Positions 34,760 to 47,189 of a stretch of DNA of 64,000 nucleotides are shown here, one piece after another (positions within the stretch are counted from its first letter, which is position 1; the number at the start of each line of letters is the position of its first letter). A model generated the notes under the pieces. It was not told the DNA's origin. It saw nothing but the letters and a program-made list of their open reading frames with translations, and did no database searches. Position numbers and translations under genes: made by a program. The stretch lies in the NCBI RefSeq assembly GCF_024586455.1, contig NC_065922.1:36762089-36826088 (forward strand), written 5' to 3'. This DNA comes from Bactrocera neohumeralis. Its lineage: Eukaryota > Arthropoda > Insecta > Diptera > Tephritidae.

Positions 34760-37030
34760 TTACTGAAGAGAAATGTCAAAAGAGCGGGAAAAAATATGGC
34801 GTCGTTTGCTGTCCCTATCGTATCGTCTACTTTTGTAGCGTCCCTATAGAAAAATCCAAACAAATATTCTTTTCTCTTCTAATGTGCTTTCACAAAAAAT
34901 AAAACCTGAGACTTGACTCTACTTAACTTTGAGCTTATTAAAACTAACTGCTAAACCTGCTATTGTTTACTCTGCCTTCCAAAAAAATCTAACGATTAAT
35001 CCAAGCAATGAGTCCAGCAGCAAAGTTCATGGGTCTCTAATTGAGCAGCGTCAGTTCACTTAAAGCCATCGATATGCGTAGTAAAGTGAATTTCAAGGCG
35101 TTGAGGGGCTGATTTAATTGTTGTATTTAGTTACACAGAGCCATGGGCGAACAGGACGAGCAACAGGACAAATACAGTTAACTATATGTGGACATACATA
35201 AGAGTATATGTGTGTAGGGGGGCCTTTATATGGGGCTGACTTGATATGATATGTACCCACGCAAGTATATTTAGACAATAACTCGTATATATACATATGT
35301 ATGTGTATATGTTTGTGTGTACCACGAACTCACCTTACGCAGCGCCTACGCTTGGTCTTTGCCACATACGCTTAACATTAAGTAGTCCACAATTTCCATT
35401 TGTATCAATTAACAAAAGGGTTAATTTATGGTCCGAACAAGGGCGCTAGCCACACGCGCACACACATCATACAATCACATTTTGTATGCCATAGAAGACA
35501 GGACGGTAGGCCATGTGAAAAACAACAACAAGCAGCATAACAATAGTCAGCACAGAAACAATGGAGCAGTGGACTTGTCGGACTTGCTAGCCGCTGGCCG
35601 CCTGTACGCTTGTTGCTCGCTGTCCTTACTGCCGCCTCCTCCCGCCTTCATTTGTCGTTACGCCTTGGTGTAGCCTCGGGTCAGCACATGCCGTATACGC
35701 CTGCTGTTCGCCTAAATGCGCTACTCCTGCCACTGTGTAGAGTGTTGCACATTGCGCCCATTCAACTTTCACCTTTCGTCATGTAAGTGATACGGCGCTT
35801 GGACGGTTGTGTGTTTATTCGCTAACCGGAAAGGGTTGCATGAGCAACGCTGGTCAGCGCAAAGCAGGGAGAGAGCTGCGAATGGGAGAGGGGAGTGGAA
35901 AATATGTTTGAAGAGGTGGGTGGAGATGTGTGAACAGCGCATTTCAGCAGGTCTTACCTGCCCGTTGGTCAGCGTAGACCATGGATAGCTTGCATTGTTT
36001 GTGGAAACGCGATGGTGAGAGTCATAGCATACTTGCAGGCGATTTGGCAGGCATTTTTCTCAATGTTTGTGTTGCGGTTGTTGCATGCAGCATGCAATTG
36101 CAATGTGAAGCCATGTGAGAGTTTGTATGAGTTTATGTGTGAGGCGTTGCATTCACTTGACGTGTTGCATAAGCTTTTACTGCTCGCTTCTTTTTGCCAC
36201 TTATCCAACCGTATTGCCACAGCTGCTGCATGTAAATACGTAAAAGTCGGTGTGTGAGAGAAAAACTTGAAATGAGTAGATTTTTCACCGTTGCATTTCG
36301 ATTGTTCTACATGTGTCGACATTTATTGCTGCATGTTGCCTTGCCTACATGCCACTTGCCGCCATACAGAATCACTGTAAGTGTTGTTTGCTGGCTGTGA
36401 ATGCAATAAATCTTTTAGCGACAGCATGTGGCATGCCACATGACTGCATAAGTGTTGCAGTGAGTGAGCGTGTGCGCGAATGTGTAAAAGAATGACTTTC
36501 TTTCGACATAAAAAACTTTTCTAAACGACATTTTATCAGCTTTCTCACCACCCAACCGCAACCCAATCCATCTCCAACCCACAAGAGCTCATATGCATAT
36601 CGCACGCTAGTTAAAGCGCCTTTGTTGTCTTATCTGCCACACATGTCGCACTTTGAAGTCATAAATTGAGGGATGTTGCTTGGTAGATGGCATGCCCCAC
36701 ATGCACACATACATATGTACATACATATGCATATTTTTGGAATCGCGAGCATGTGGCAGCCACTTGACTAATGTGGCACATATTTTATACGCGTTTTTTA
36801 AGTGGCAAACACAGATTTGTGGCGCATAAAAACCGGTTGCAGAAATCTTTTTTTTCGCCAATTTATTTGCTTGTAGATTTATTTTATTTGCATAATTGGC
36901 AAGATAAGTTGCAAGTTGATACGCGGTTTTTGATTTATATGTATCTACGTGTTTTTATATATTGCCATGATGGTGTTGGGTACTGGTGCAGATCTTGTTG
37001 TTCTGAGAAGATGATAATCTGCTCATGGAA
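34760..37030. other. Non-genic stretch
   Basis: Mixed composition, with CATA runs (35290-35310, 36710-36735) and CAA runs (35520-35560). 35400-36500 is GC-richer with overlapping short ORFs on both strands and no domain. It would be intronic for the inferred plus-strand transcript from A'. Confidence 0.4.
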
Positions 37031-37034
37031 GATC

Positions 37035-37436
37035 TTTTTATTGATTTTTATCGGTTAGCTTATATGGCAGCTATATGTTATAGTAGTCCGATCTGCACAA
37101 TTTCCTTGGCGGTTGTACCGCTGCTATTGACAATAATCGGTGCCAAATTTCGTAAAGATATCTCGTCAAGTAAAAAAGTTTTTCCTACAAGAGCTTGATC
37201 GTTCAGTTTGTATGACAGCTTTATCCGATAGACTTCCGATACCGGCGATTGCGGTAAACGAGAAGCTTCTTGAGGAGAAAAGAACATGTGCAAAATTTCA
37301 GATCAGTATCTCAAAATCAGCTCGTCACGCTGATGGTTTCTTTATATCCTTTGCAGGGCCTTCGACGTTACCTTTTTGGTGTTATAAACTTTGTTGCAAA
37401 CTTAATATATCCTGTTCAGGGTATAAAAAAGTAAAG
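37035..37436 (+). repeat. Dispersed repeat family R1
   Basis: Matches R1 at TATATGGCAGCTATATGTTA, TAGTCCGATCTG and AAATTTCGTAAAGATATCTC, and at the palindromic end block CCTGTTCAGGGTATAAA near 37415-37430. It lies directly upstream of the TCTCTA microsatellite. Confidence 0.7.
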
Positions 37437-37576
37437 ATTGCTATTATAAGTCTAAGATTTCCTGATAATATCTGGACCTTACTATTAGCAGACACTTTTT
37501 TAAATATTGCGGATGCTTCCGCTCTTTTACTAGTTTTTACTCTCTCTCTTTGTCCTATCCCTATCTCAACCTCTTC

Positions 37577-37658
37577 ATCTTTATCTCTATCTCTATCTCT
37601 ATCTCTATCTCTATCTCTATCTCTATCTCTATCTCTATCTCTGTCTCTGTCTCTGTCT
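37577..37658 (+). repeat. TCTCTA/TCTCTG hexamer microsatellite
   Basis: About ten perfect TCTCTA units followed by three TCTCTG units. It encodes an (SL)n run in the long shadow ORF 37140-37727, which is not a gene. Confidence 0.9.
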
Positions 37659-37780
37659 CAGCAATCGGCAAAGAGTGACAGCTGGAACTCTAGTCAACTT
37701 ACAGGATTGATTTGTAGTAATTTTTGATGGAATGAATACTTATCAGACCCAAGCTCGTGAAAATTCAAGCTTTATAGCCA

Positions 37781-38591
37781 TCTGATCAAATTTGATCGGG
37801 ACTGACAAAAAAACGTTTTCACTTATTTTAATACAAATCTTTATTATCGCCTTCGAAAGTGATTCTTTTTGAGCCAATACAATCATATTCAACGCATAAT
37901 TCAACCCAATTTTCTGCCCCCAAATTAGGTTGTTTAGTCAAATAGTACTTTTTTTGACCGTTTGACCCCTTGGAATGAATTCGTGGTGTATCACACCCCG
38001 GTAATCAGAGAAAATATGTATTGAGCATCGGCTGAAATTTTGATCGACTTTGACGTGATTTCTTCGGTTCAGTTTTAAAGTACGATTCGCTGGATTGTTG
38101 GACAGTTTCAACGTCATTATCATGAACCTATGTCACGTCATTAATGTTGATGCCTTTGATGAGAGTTATTAGCCACTTAGCATCTCTTTTGCGATCACCA
38201 CTCGACTTCAGTTTTCCAAAAAATTCAGGTCTTTTGGTACGAATCCTGCATTGTCACGCTTCCTACCCAAAACATTAACTAAAATGCGTTGTGTCGATCC
38301 ATAAGATATATTGAGATTATCTGCCATCTCTCTAATGCCAAAACGGCGAATTTCATGCTTCTTTAATTTTTCCGATGTTATCGTCATAAAAAGAGGTGGA
38401 TGGACGACTGAATGAGACAAGTTTTCGATGACTTCACAACCCTTAATTAATGCTTTGTGACACTCAAATACTCGTACTTAAGTTCATGATACTGTAGACT
38501 TTCCTTCTGCAATATTCGAGGAAAAAGTGTTTATCGATTCAGTCGTCGCGCGTAGTGTAAATGAATGAGTCCGGGTCAAACTTGATCAGAC
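37781..38591 (-). mobile_element. Mariner, internally deleted, both ends kept
   Basis: The ends are a clear inverted repeat: TCTGATCAAATTTGATCGGG at 37781-37800 and, read inward from 38591, TCTGATCAAGTTTGACCCGG. The transposase is on the minus strand. The frame 38208-38420 carries ADNLNISYGSTQRILVNVLG and a GFVPKDLNFLEN block. After a deletion and frameshift, the frame 37938-38123 carries SDYRGVIHHEFIPRGQTVKK. The first-Asp block is damaged, and the whole second- and third-Asp region is missing, so the element is 0.8 kb instead of about 1.3 kb. It could only move with another copy's enzyme. Confidence 0.82.
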
Positions 38592-40039
38592 GATTTAATA
38601 GATGGGATGTGTATTATGAAATCGAAGAGAATATAGCATTGATGGATTTAAGCTTTCTCTACTTCACTTTCTAAATATACACGTCTCCGTACAGGATTCG
38701 GAACTCTGACGACTTGATTTAAATAATATGACTGTTAGCTCAAAGACACCGAAAATATTATTACTTCTGCAAACATCACTTCCTGGAAAAGGCAATAATA
38801 TATTTTTTTCGTAAAATAATTTTGTTGGTTCTCCATCTCTTTGCAGAACACCAGACTTAATTCACTTTACAGTTGCTCTAAATCTGATTTTAAGTATTCT
38901 ATATCTCTCAAAAAGCTAGCTTATAATCACAGTTATCTACAGTAAACAACAGCAAACTACCATCGTGCAATCAAAAAGTCATAACAAAACCCGTTAATTT
39001 AACCACAAACTTTATAGGCATTGAAAACCACAACATTTATTGTTAATTTAATAAACTTTTATTTGTGTTAGCAATTTCCCATGCCATAAAATTAAATTGC
39101 TCCAACTCAAAGCACCCATAAGAGCCTCTGAAACTTCTGAAAAAAAAAAAACAAAAAACACCACCTCACTTGCCACCTTCTCCGACTAACAGCAATAATA
39201 TTTCGCAACTCCAGTGATTACCTTGCGAAATAACCCTTCCAGTTCGCAGTCGTGTGCGAAAATTGTCAATGTCGTAAAAAAATCTATTAGCCGCATGCAC
39301 ACAAACCCCATCAGCGCCGCAACATAACCATCGCAATCGCCATAACCAAGCGTATCGATATCCATCACTCACCAACAATCACCATTCTCATCAACACCCT
39401 TCTTCGCAGAATTCCGTGGAATGTGCGTGTTGCTTTTGTATTTTTTCTACTTTTTTTTCTTTTTTGTCATTTTCTGAACATCCGTGGAGCTATCATAATC
39501 AACAGCTTACACACATATTTACCGTAATACTTGTATTATTGGTGTTTCACTTGTCCATTTCGTATGCAACAGGAATTGTTTGGTATTGGCGAACTATTGA
39601 TACCCTACATTGCAGTTTCTCTTCTTAATAAAAATAATACTTATGCACAAGATACTCAAATTGACCTTAAAGAACCTAAGACAATAATGAGTGGTTATTT
39701 GGTAAAATTTTTATACTTTCTGGAACACTGGATCATATTCAGATCTTTAGAAATATTAAATAAAGTTTTAGAGCAAATGTCTCTATTTATATATTTTCTA
39801 CTTCGTGGTAGGAACGAATGATAATCTCCAGAACACTCTGGAAGTGTTTTAACATTGAGAGATCAATCTGTGCTAGACGAGGGTTCATAATATAGTAGAC
39901 GTTGTGATATATTTTTCTCTATTTTTTCACAAATGAGGATAAGTTCTTGAATCAAGGCCTGATTGTTGTTTACATTCGATTCTTATCATGTGATTCGATC
40001 AATTTTAATTATAAAAAGTAATCGAAGTTATCGATTTGG
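38592..40039. other. Non-genic stretch
   Basis: AT-rich. No supported ORF or repeat. Confidence 0.4.
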
Positions 40040-40890
40040 TTCGCCTGCATTTGAATACTGCAGTATCTTCAAGGCGGAGGTCTTTGCGGTTAGTAAAGCT
40101 GCTGAGATAGCTTACTATGCTGGAAACAACATAAAGTAGATCCATATATACGTCAATAACCAAACCGTTAAGTCAATAAATGTCCATAGAATCAGAGAGG
40201 CAGTAGATCTGGTGACTGTCGGGAATCGGCTGCTGTATTCCCGGTCAGAAGAGCATTCCGGGTAAAGAAATAACTGACGAGGTTGTCAAAAGTGCCATCC
40301 GTTTAGCTACCGCATCAGTACAAAAAATACTTAAGCCGCTAAAACCATGTGCAATGAATTTCCCGATAGTGCTGACACACGGATCAGGCTAAGATAGAAC
40401 ACCTTAAGAACATGTAAGATCGCCAAGATCTTCGGCAAGGCCCATATGATCTCCAAAGGGCTGCAGGACGGTTGTTTGTTTACTGACAGATTACGATTTA
40501 CTGGTTTCACATGCGAGCCGGATGGGCATTACATCTCTTGCTTCAGTATGGCGTTATCAATAACTCATCTTAGTTATAAAGGAGCGGTTCTAATCCTTGA
40601 AGTATCAAAATTTGATATCAAGTCTCTCTTAAACTTCGCAAAAAGCGAATGACGAATTGTTGAGCTCGAGCTTGCTTCAGCCTGGCGTTATCAATAACTC
40701 ATCTTAGTTATCAAGGAGGGTTCTAAGCCTTGAAGTATCAAAATTTGATATTAAGTCTCTCTTAAATTTCGCAAAAAGCGAATTACGAATTGTTGAGCTC
40801 GAACTGAACTGAAACTTTGATTGGCTTACAAAATATTAGTAGGTCTATGTATTGTCTGACAGCCAGCCAACGAGTATAATCTAACCTAGC
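40040..40890 (+). pseudogene. LINE RNase H relic with 3' region
   Basis: Starts with FKAEVFAVSKAAEIAYYAGN (40057-40116), the RNase H segment that normally reads VFQAEV.AI..A, followed by a damaged SD.Q.A-like stretch. The 3' part (40440-40480) shares the CTCCAAAGG-CT-CAGGACGG block with the reverse strand of 52.93 kb. The region ends near a TAATCTAACCTAG tail at about 40878-40890. It contains the tandem duplication listed next. Confidence 0.6.
40537..40803 (+). repeat. 134-bp tandem duplication
   Basis: Two copies (40537-40670 and 40671-40803) that start CTTGCTTCAG and end TTGTTGAGCTCGA, about 93% identical by eye, inside the LINE 3' region. Confidence 0.85.
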
Positions 40891-43049
40891 TGAGGGTGGC
40901 CGTGAGATTTAGTGGATAGCTTGGGTGTTTCTTTTCAAAGGAAAATATAAACATTTTGAAGACGTTTGAAAACATTTACTTAATTCTGTGAATATGGAAG
41001 AGTCTACAATGATTTTTGGGTCCCTTAGTCTCAACTGTCCTCACGCTAAGAATTATATGGCATTATTTCTAATCCTTCCCAAATAAATAGATCTGTACTG
41101 TCTTGAATACGTTCAAAATCTATTATATTAGCTTTTCGGATAAACGAAAAATGGGACCCCGAAAAGCTCGGATTAATAACTCGGAAAGTGTAGAATCGGT
41201 ATGATTAACAGTCGATCGTAAATCTACGCTTACAATATAATGAAACCAATTTAGTCCTTACCTCGAAAGATTTCTAGTTTCTGCTCTCAGAAACGAATAC
41301 ACCAAAGTTAGAGTGTCTCGGGAATCAACTAAAATTGATTACCATGTCTTTGAAGAAGCAAAGAAAAACACAAAAATAAAACACATCAGCGAAAAATAGT
41401 AACGGAGAAACAATCAACGTGTGAGGAATCAAATCAAACCATCAAAGTGCCGTTATGCGGATGAATGACACGATAGCAAAACCGAAACAACAACATACGG
41501 ACCACAAAACCAACCATAACATCAACTAAAACAATAATCAATATAAAAAGCAACAAATGCTCGTTTGCACATACGAAAATAGAATCCAACGAAGGATACC
41601 CCCTTAACCCACAAAAAGAAAGCAGAGTGAGCCAGCAAGCCAACTTAGCGACCAGCCATCCATCACATCATCCATCAATGTCAAATTATGAAGTGATCAT
41701 ATTTGGATTTATGCCGCTAGAATAACTGCTTATAAGCTGGCGTAACAAACCGAAGGACAAGCGGAAGCACGAAGCAAGGCACTCATACAAACATACACAC
41801 GAGTGCTGGCTTGAGCGGAGAAAACACGCCGCCGCACCGGGGGCTATAAGAATTGCGATTTTATAGCTCTGACGAAAGGGGTTGAGCGCAGTTATGATAC
41901 TCATATATGTATGCAAGTGTGTGTGCATGCCGAAGGGTTAAACGTTTGCCAACAGTTGCGGCAGTTTTTCATATATTTTTCTGAAGGCAGAACGGAAGAA
42001 GCATAATCGATTAAAGAAAGCAGAAAAAACTACGGCGAGGCAATGTAGGACCGAACTCACTTGAAGTGGCAGCAAAATGGCACTTGCCACTGGGGCACAT
42101 GTGGTTGCCAGTACGAACAAAATAGAAGGTTAAAGGGTGGGCAAGGTGGAGGAAAACATAGCAAGGTGCTTTACACACATAGAGACATTATATGGTTCAA
42201 GGAGTGGATATGAGTCGGAGCTTAGTTGCACATTAGTGTGTCAAAGCAACGTGGGTGCGGCAGGTTGACAGAGGGGAGGGCAGAGAGGTAGCAACACGGC
42301 TCACTTAGCTTAACCCGCTGCTGCCACAGGACGTGTTCATAATATTTACAGTTATTGATATTTGAAAAGGCGGAAAATTTATAACGGGCACACACATGCA
42401 GCGCACACATACCAACACACATACACGCGGCACTCAAGCATGTGCTTGCTTGCCTCGAAACATGCAGGATGCCTGGCAATATTCAATCAAAAATCGATTA
42501 CATATCGCTCGCTGCGTGCGTATGTGTGTATGTGTGTAGATATGGACTAAACTGATATTGAATAAATGTAAAAAGCAACAACAACAGTATAGTCAACAAC
42601 GGGCACACGCCAACGCAGCATAAGTGCAAGCGGAAGGAGGGTGTTAGTTGACTTTGAGGTTGTTAGTTGGACCCCAGGACTTGCACACATAGAAGTAACA
42701 AGGAGACTGAGGAGAGCTACGTGTGTGGCAGGCTTTAAGGACATTTACAGTGCATTATGGCGGAAAAGGCTTTAGTGGAAAATAATGTGGCAAGCAGTTT
42801 GTTATTGGCAAACGACCGAGCGCATCGGGAGTAAGGGCTGCTGAGCGTTAGTGAGTGACTTACGAGTTCGGTTGTGTATGCATGAGTGGGAGCACCACGT
42901 GGCACATGTGAGTTGCGCGTTTGTCGGTAGTTAAGGTCACTTGCCACATATTATTTGCTTATAACTGAAAGGCCAGGAATGTTTAGTGGTGGCGCTGTAG
43001 TGTATTCTCTATTGAAATTTTAATTTTTTTCGAGTAAACGGAGGGATTG
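40891..43049. other. Non-genic stretch
   Basis: 41400-42960 is CA-rich with many short minus-strand ORFs, none with homology. No splice or domain evidence. Confidence 0.4.
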
Positions 43050-43054
43050 CCGAA

Positions 43055-43345
43055 TTTGTTACTTCTAGAAGTATGAAAGAAGGTGACGTGGAAATAGTCA
43101 AGTACATATTTTATCCTACGTGGTTCCGAGGTTGAAACATCTCAGCAGTCATACCTTCCGCGAACCAGGAGACATGCTCGATTCAATAATTTTGTGAAGG
43201 GCTCAAAGCGCTTTGTGGATTGAGGGTTCCTGTGATCAATACAGATATATGAGTTTTAGGTATCACGACGAACCGGTGTATTAAGTTGTCCAAGTGAGAT
43301 CCCTGTTGGCGCTTGTGACAGGATCGACCTTACTACTTAACCTAC
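43055..43345 (+). pseudogene. LINE C-terminal tail fragment
   Basis: Begins MKEGDVEIVKYIF (near 43074), parallel to NEVEITQYFF in the 22.1-kb copy, and continues through CATCTCAGCAGTCATACCTT and GGCTCAAAGCGCTTTGTGGA, matching LKH-GAHTF and ATKRF. It ends near CTTAACCTACTTC at about 43337. Only the last roughly 70 codons are represented. Confidence 0.55.
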
Positions 43346-43596
43346 TTCTACATATACATAAGTTCTTTAACCCGATCAACATGGGGTTTAGAAGAGCTTT
43401 TGTGGGGTATATGAGACCCGACTTCGAATGAGGTTTCTTAGGCAAGTGTTAATCAAGAAAAATACTTGTTTTCAAATATGGCTATGCCGGAACCTTAGGG
43501 TTCAGCAACTCAGGCTTTTATGCTAGTCGCACCCATGAACTTAAGCTATTGTTCTGAGAGTGTTGTATTGAGTTATTGCATTTTTTGCATGCTAAC

Positions 43597-44290
43597 GTTT
43601 CTTCTTCTTCTTTATTGGCGTAGACACCGATGACGCGGTTATAGCCGAGTTTATACCATCCCGCCAGACATAGCGACATTGAGCGATCTTCCTTTCGCGG
43701 ATATTTTCCAAGATTTGGCGCATGGTGAAAATCTGGTCGATTGTAGACTTTCCAGGTCAGTTTGTTGACTGTGGGCTTCAGTTCTTCACACAATCGCTCG
43801 ATAAAACCTTGCGATGTCGAGGAGGCTTATGCCACGGTAGTTGGTAATCCCACAATCTGGTGGGATCTCCATTTTAGTGCTTTGTGCAAAGGAAGAAACT
43901 AATACATGCTTCTTATCAGTTCTTCGCCGCCGTATTTGAATAGCTCGGCCGGCAATCCATCGGCCCCGCCGCTTTTTTGTTCTTCAGACGGGTAATTGCT
44001 ATTCGAACTTCTTCATGGTCGGGCAATGGAACGTCCGCTCCATCGTCATCGATTGGGGAATCGGGTTCACCATCTAGATCACCTCCTTGAGTTCTGTATG
44101 CTTTGGTCTTCAAACCTTCTGTTAGTCCGCGCATCTTTTCGTAGAATTTTCGATCGTTAGCCCTGTTGGCCAGCTTGTCAAGCACTTCATACTCACGCAT
44201 CTCGGCCTCTCTCTTGTTTTGTCTGCAAATGCGTCTCACTTCCCTATTCAGCTCTCGTTATCTATCCAATCCCGTACGTGTTGTGGTCGA
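43597..44290 (-). pseudogene. RTE-type LINE, internally deleted, minus strand
   Basis: Minus-strand sibling of the RTE fragment at 2.6 kb. The frame at 43916-44239 carries REAEMREYEVLDKLANRAND, DSPIDDDGADVPLPDHEEVR and the start of LKNKKAAGP. A frameshift follows. A YRGISLLDIA-like stretch near 43830-43850 and KPTVNKL lead to GKSTIDQIF-type sequence in a shifted frame. The sequence then jumps at about 43680 to the extreme 3' end (WRDGINSAITASSV-like) and the GAAGAAGAAG tail at 43597-43612. The catalytic (F/Y)ADD region and thumb are gone. The breakpoints differ from the 2.6-kb copy. Confidence 0.75.
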
Positions 44291-45309
44291 TTGCTAACGT
44301 TTGGGGTTTAAAAACCCGTTAGAAAATCCTAAAATTATCTTGAGAAATAGTCCTCGCATAAAAATTAGAGTTCAATGCAATTGCCTATATCAGATTGTTA
44401 TTCTTAGAGGGGTTAGGTCTTCGTTGAATAACATACTTGAGAGCGATATTCACTGATTCGATTGCATAAAACTTCTTGGTCCTTACTATTTGATATTGAT
44501 TGGTTGAGATTCCGATATTTTCGCAGCTGAAAATGAAGAATGATCGCAAAACATCCGCCTTTTCGAGAGGCTAAAGCGTCTTGGATCTCACTTCATCAGA
44601 CATTGTATGATTTGTTTGTCAATATCAGCTCAATAATTTACAAGTTTTCTAAGTCTGTTTAGTCTTAAAGCCAATAAGGCATTTTAACAAGCTTCTCAAT
44701 ATTAAGGAAAACCGATATTGAATGTATGTATATGTATACGAGCTTTTAAAGGCGCTTCCGGCGATTGGCTCGTTACACCTGTGTCACCTTTCCCACAAAA
44801 TGTTTCTCGCTACACCCCCAAAACACCACAAAACAGCACTTTAACAACAGCATCGCAATGCGTAATCGAACCTTTACGGGCTCGTCATGATGACATTTCC
44901 GTTATGAATTATAGTCCCTTCCGCCGCAAGCAACCCAAATTTTTATACACAACAAACAGCTGTTGAACTTGTGTGTGTGAGGGCGTGCACGCGTTTTGGC
45001 AATTCCATGGGCAATTCGATATTGACAGCGTTGGCGGCAGGTGTTTGGCTGAAGCAGTAGCTTGGTTAAGACGCGTCCGTTTGGGGTTCGCAGAGGTGGC
45101 TTGAAACCTATCGAACGAAATTGATTTATGCGTAGCGAAGTGGTGAGTCGACGTTATTTTAAGATTGCCTCATACATTTACTTTGGCATAAATCACGAAT
45201 GGTAGGCGAACGTGTTTGCTGTTGCTTGGGACTTGCTTAATATACTTTAAATTTTAAATTGAAGATGAGAGTAGAGGGTTTTTAAGTAGTTTTTATTTGC
45301 TTAGAGTAT
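44291..45309. other. Non-genic stretch
   Basis: No supported feature. A few short ORFs without homology. Confidence 0.4.
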
Positions 45310-46960
45310 TCAATATCCGAACAGGGGATATTAAGTTTGTCATGGAGTTTGTAACAGAAGAACGTTTTTATTTTAAAGATCAGCGTGACGTGCTGAGCTG
45401 ATTTAGCCATGTCCTTCTGTCTGTTTGTAAATACGCAAGCCAGTACTTCAGTTTTTGAGATATCGAACTGAAATTTTTCCCAAGAACCTGCTTATTTGGC
45501 GGAACCGCCGATATCGAACCACTGTAACATATAGCGGCCATACAAATTGAACGATCGGAATCAAGTCCTTGTATAGAAAACTTTTTCATTTGATAAGATA
45601 CAAAGTGCATTCTAAAGTAAGCAGGACCCCCTGGTGGCGCCATCTATATGTCTGGTGCGTTAGAATCTGCTATCTTTATCGATTGTCCAGTGAGAACTTC
45701 ATGACATTTCATTGATTGGAAGTGAAGTTATTGCGTTTTAAGTGTCAGTACGATATGTTTGTGTTATCGGTGCGAAAATGAGCTTCGTACAAAGAGCCAA
45801 CATTAAATTTTGTTTTAAAATTGGTAAAACTTTTACCGAAACTTTTCAATTGATGAGTTTATGACGATGATTGCCCATCCCGTAGCCGAGTGCACGAGTG
45901 GTATCAACTTTTGGGTCTTGGGAACATAAATGACGATCAACATGTGGGCCAATCAAAATCCGTGATCACCGGAAATTCCATCAAAACTGTGCGTGATTTC
46001 ATCAAAAATCAGCCGAAATCATCAATGAAATTCATGGAAATGGAATTGAACATCTAAAAAACATCGATTTATCGCATTTTGACCGAACATTTGGGCTTAC
46101 GAAAGGTGTGTGCACGGTTTGTTCCGCACAAATTAACTGACGACCAAAAATCGCTCAGAATCCAACTTTCGAAGGACATCACTGAAGAGGTCAAAAAGGA
46201 CAAAAACCTCCTTTACAATATTGTGACTGGTGATGAAACGTAGTGTTTCCAATATGATACCGAGTACTGAATGGAAGGCACTGGACGAGCCGAAACTCAA
46301 AAAATCGCGCATGGAGAAGTCAAAAGTGAAGACAATGCTGATTTGTTTTTATGATTCCAATGGTATTGTCCACAAAGAAATTATTCCACCCGGCCAAAAC
46401 GTTAATGCGGTATTCTACCTTGGAGTTTTGAAGCGTTTGGTGCGCCGTATTCGACGTGTTCGGCCCGAATATCGCGAAGATGAAAGTTGGCGTTTGTTGC
46501 ATGATAATGCGCCGTCTCATCGATCGACGCTTGTGACCGATTATTTGACCAAAAATCACATTTTAACCATTAACTACTTCTCGTATTCACCTGATATCGC
46601 ACCGTGCGACTTCTTCCCTTTCGGAAAAATGCTTTTGCCCATGAATGGAAAAAGGCTTGCACCGCCTTACTGGCGGCCATATCGGCCAACGAGCTAAAAA
46701 CACTCGTTCGACATGCTTTTGGACTGTGCAAAAAGCTGTATTGAAGCAGAAGGAGACTATTTTGAATAAAATAAATCGATTTTGACGAAAAAACCATTTG
46801 TTCTGTTTTTTTAAGTCCTATTTTCTTTGGAACCCACCTTGTATTTTCACCAAATTTGGCATGAATTATTGTCCAAAGCAGCAATACAATTTTCGAAAGA
46901 ATTGTTTAGATCGGACCACTATAGCATACTGCTGATATGCAGACTGACCGATTTGCTTGT
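45310..46960 (-). repeat. Dispersed repeat family R1, split by mariner
   Basis: Reverse-orientation R1 in two pieces, 45310-45600 and 46842-46960, interrupted at a TA by the mariner. The left piece holds TTGAGATATCGA, CGATATCGAACCACTGTAAC and GGAATCAAGTCCTTG. The right piece resumes with TTTTCACCAAATTTGGC, as expected if one TA is removed. Confidence 0.75.
45601..46841 (+). mobile_element. Mariner element, near full-length copy 2
   Basis: DD34D mariner of 1241 bp flanked by TA on both sides (45599-45600 and 46842-46843). The end repeats are CAAAGTGCATTCTAAAGTAA on the left and, read inward on the right, CAAGGTGGGTTCCAAAGAAA. The transposase starts at ATG 45778 (MSFVQRANIKFCF) but is broken by a frameshift near 45860, a stop near 46055, and damage around the first-Asp block GDET (46233). 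The frame 46230-46697 keeps HDNAPSH (second Asp, near 46500) and SPDIAPCDFF (third Asp, near 46590). Another frameshift near 46650 separates the C-terminus. Both ends are intact, so it could be mobilised in trans. Confidence 0.9.
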
Positions 46961-47189
46961 TTTATTTTAAAATAACTTGAAACAATATTTTTATATTAAC
47001 TGTCATTTCGACTTAAAACTATTTTTATTTCTTTTATAAATTCCATAATTTTTTTATATATTTTTTAAATTTTAATTATTTCTTATTTTTATTCTTTAAT
47101 TTTTTTATTAATTCGTTTTCTTATTAAATTTTAATTTCTTCTTTTTTTTCGTTTTAGCTCTCAAAGAACAACGAACTCTTAAGAAACTC

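Noticed and set aside
37140..37727. 195-codon plus-strand ORF with a long Ser-Leu repeat
   Set aside because: It combines an R1 repeat and the TCTCTA microsatellite. No homology or exon context.
45628..45641. CCTGGTGGCGCCA motif resembling a CTCF site
   Set aside because: It lies in the mariner leader, and the equivalent site in the 5.2-kb copy is mutated, so it is probably just transposon sequence.
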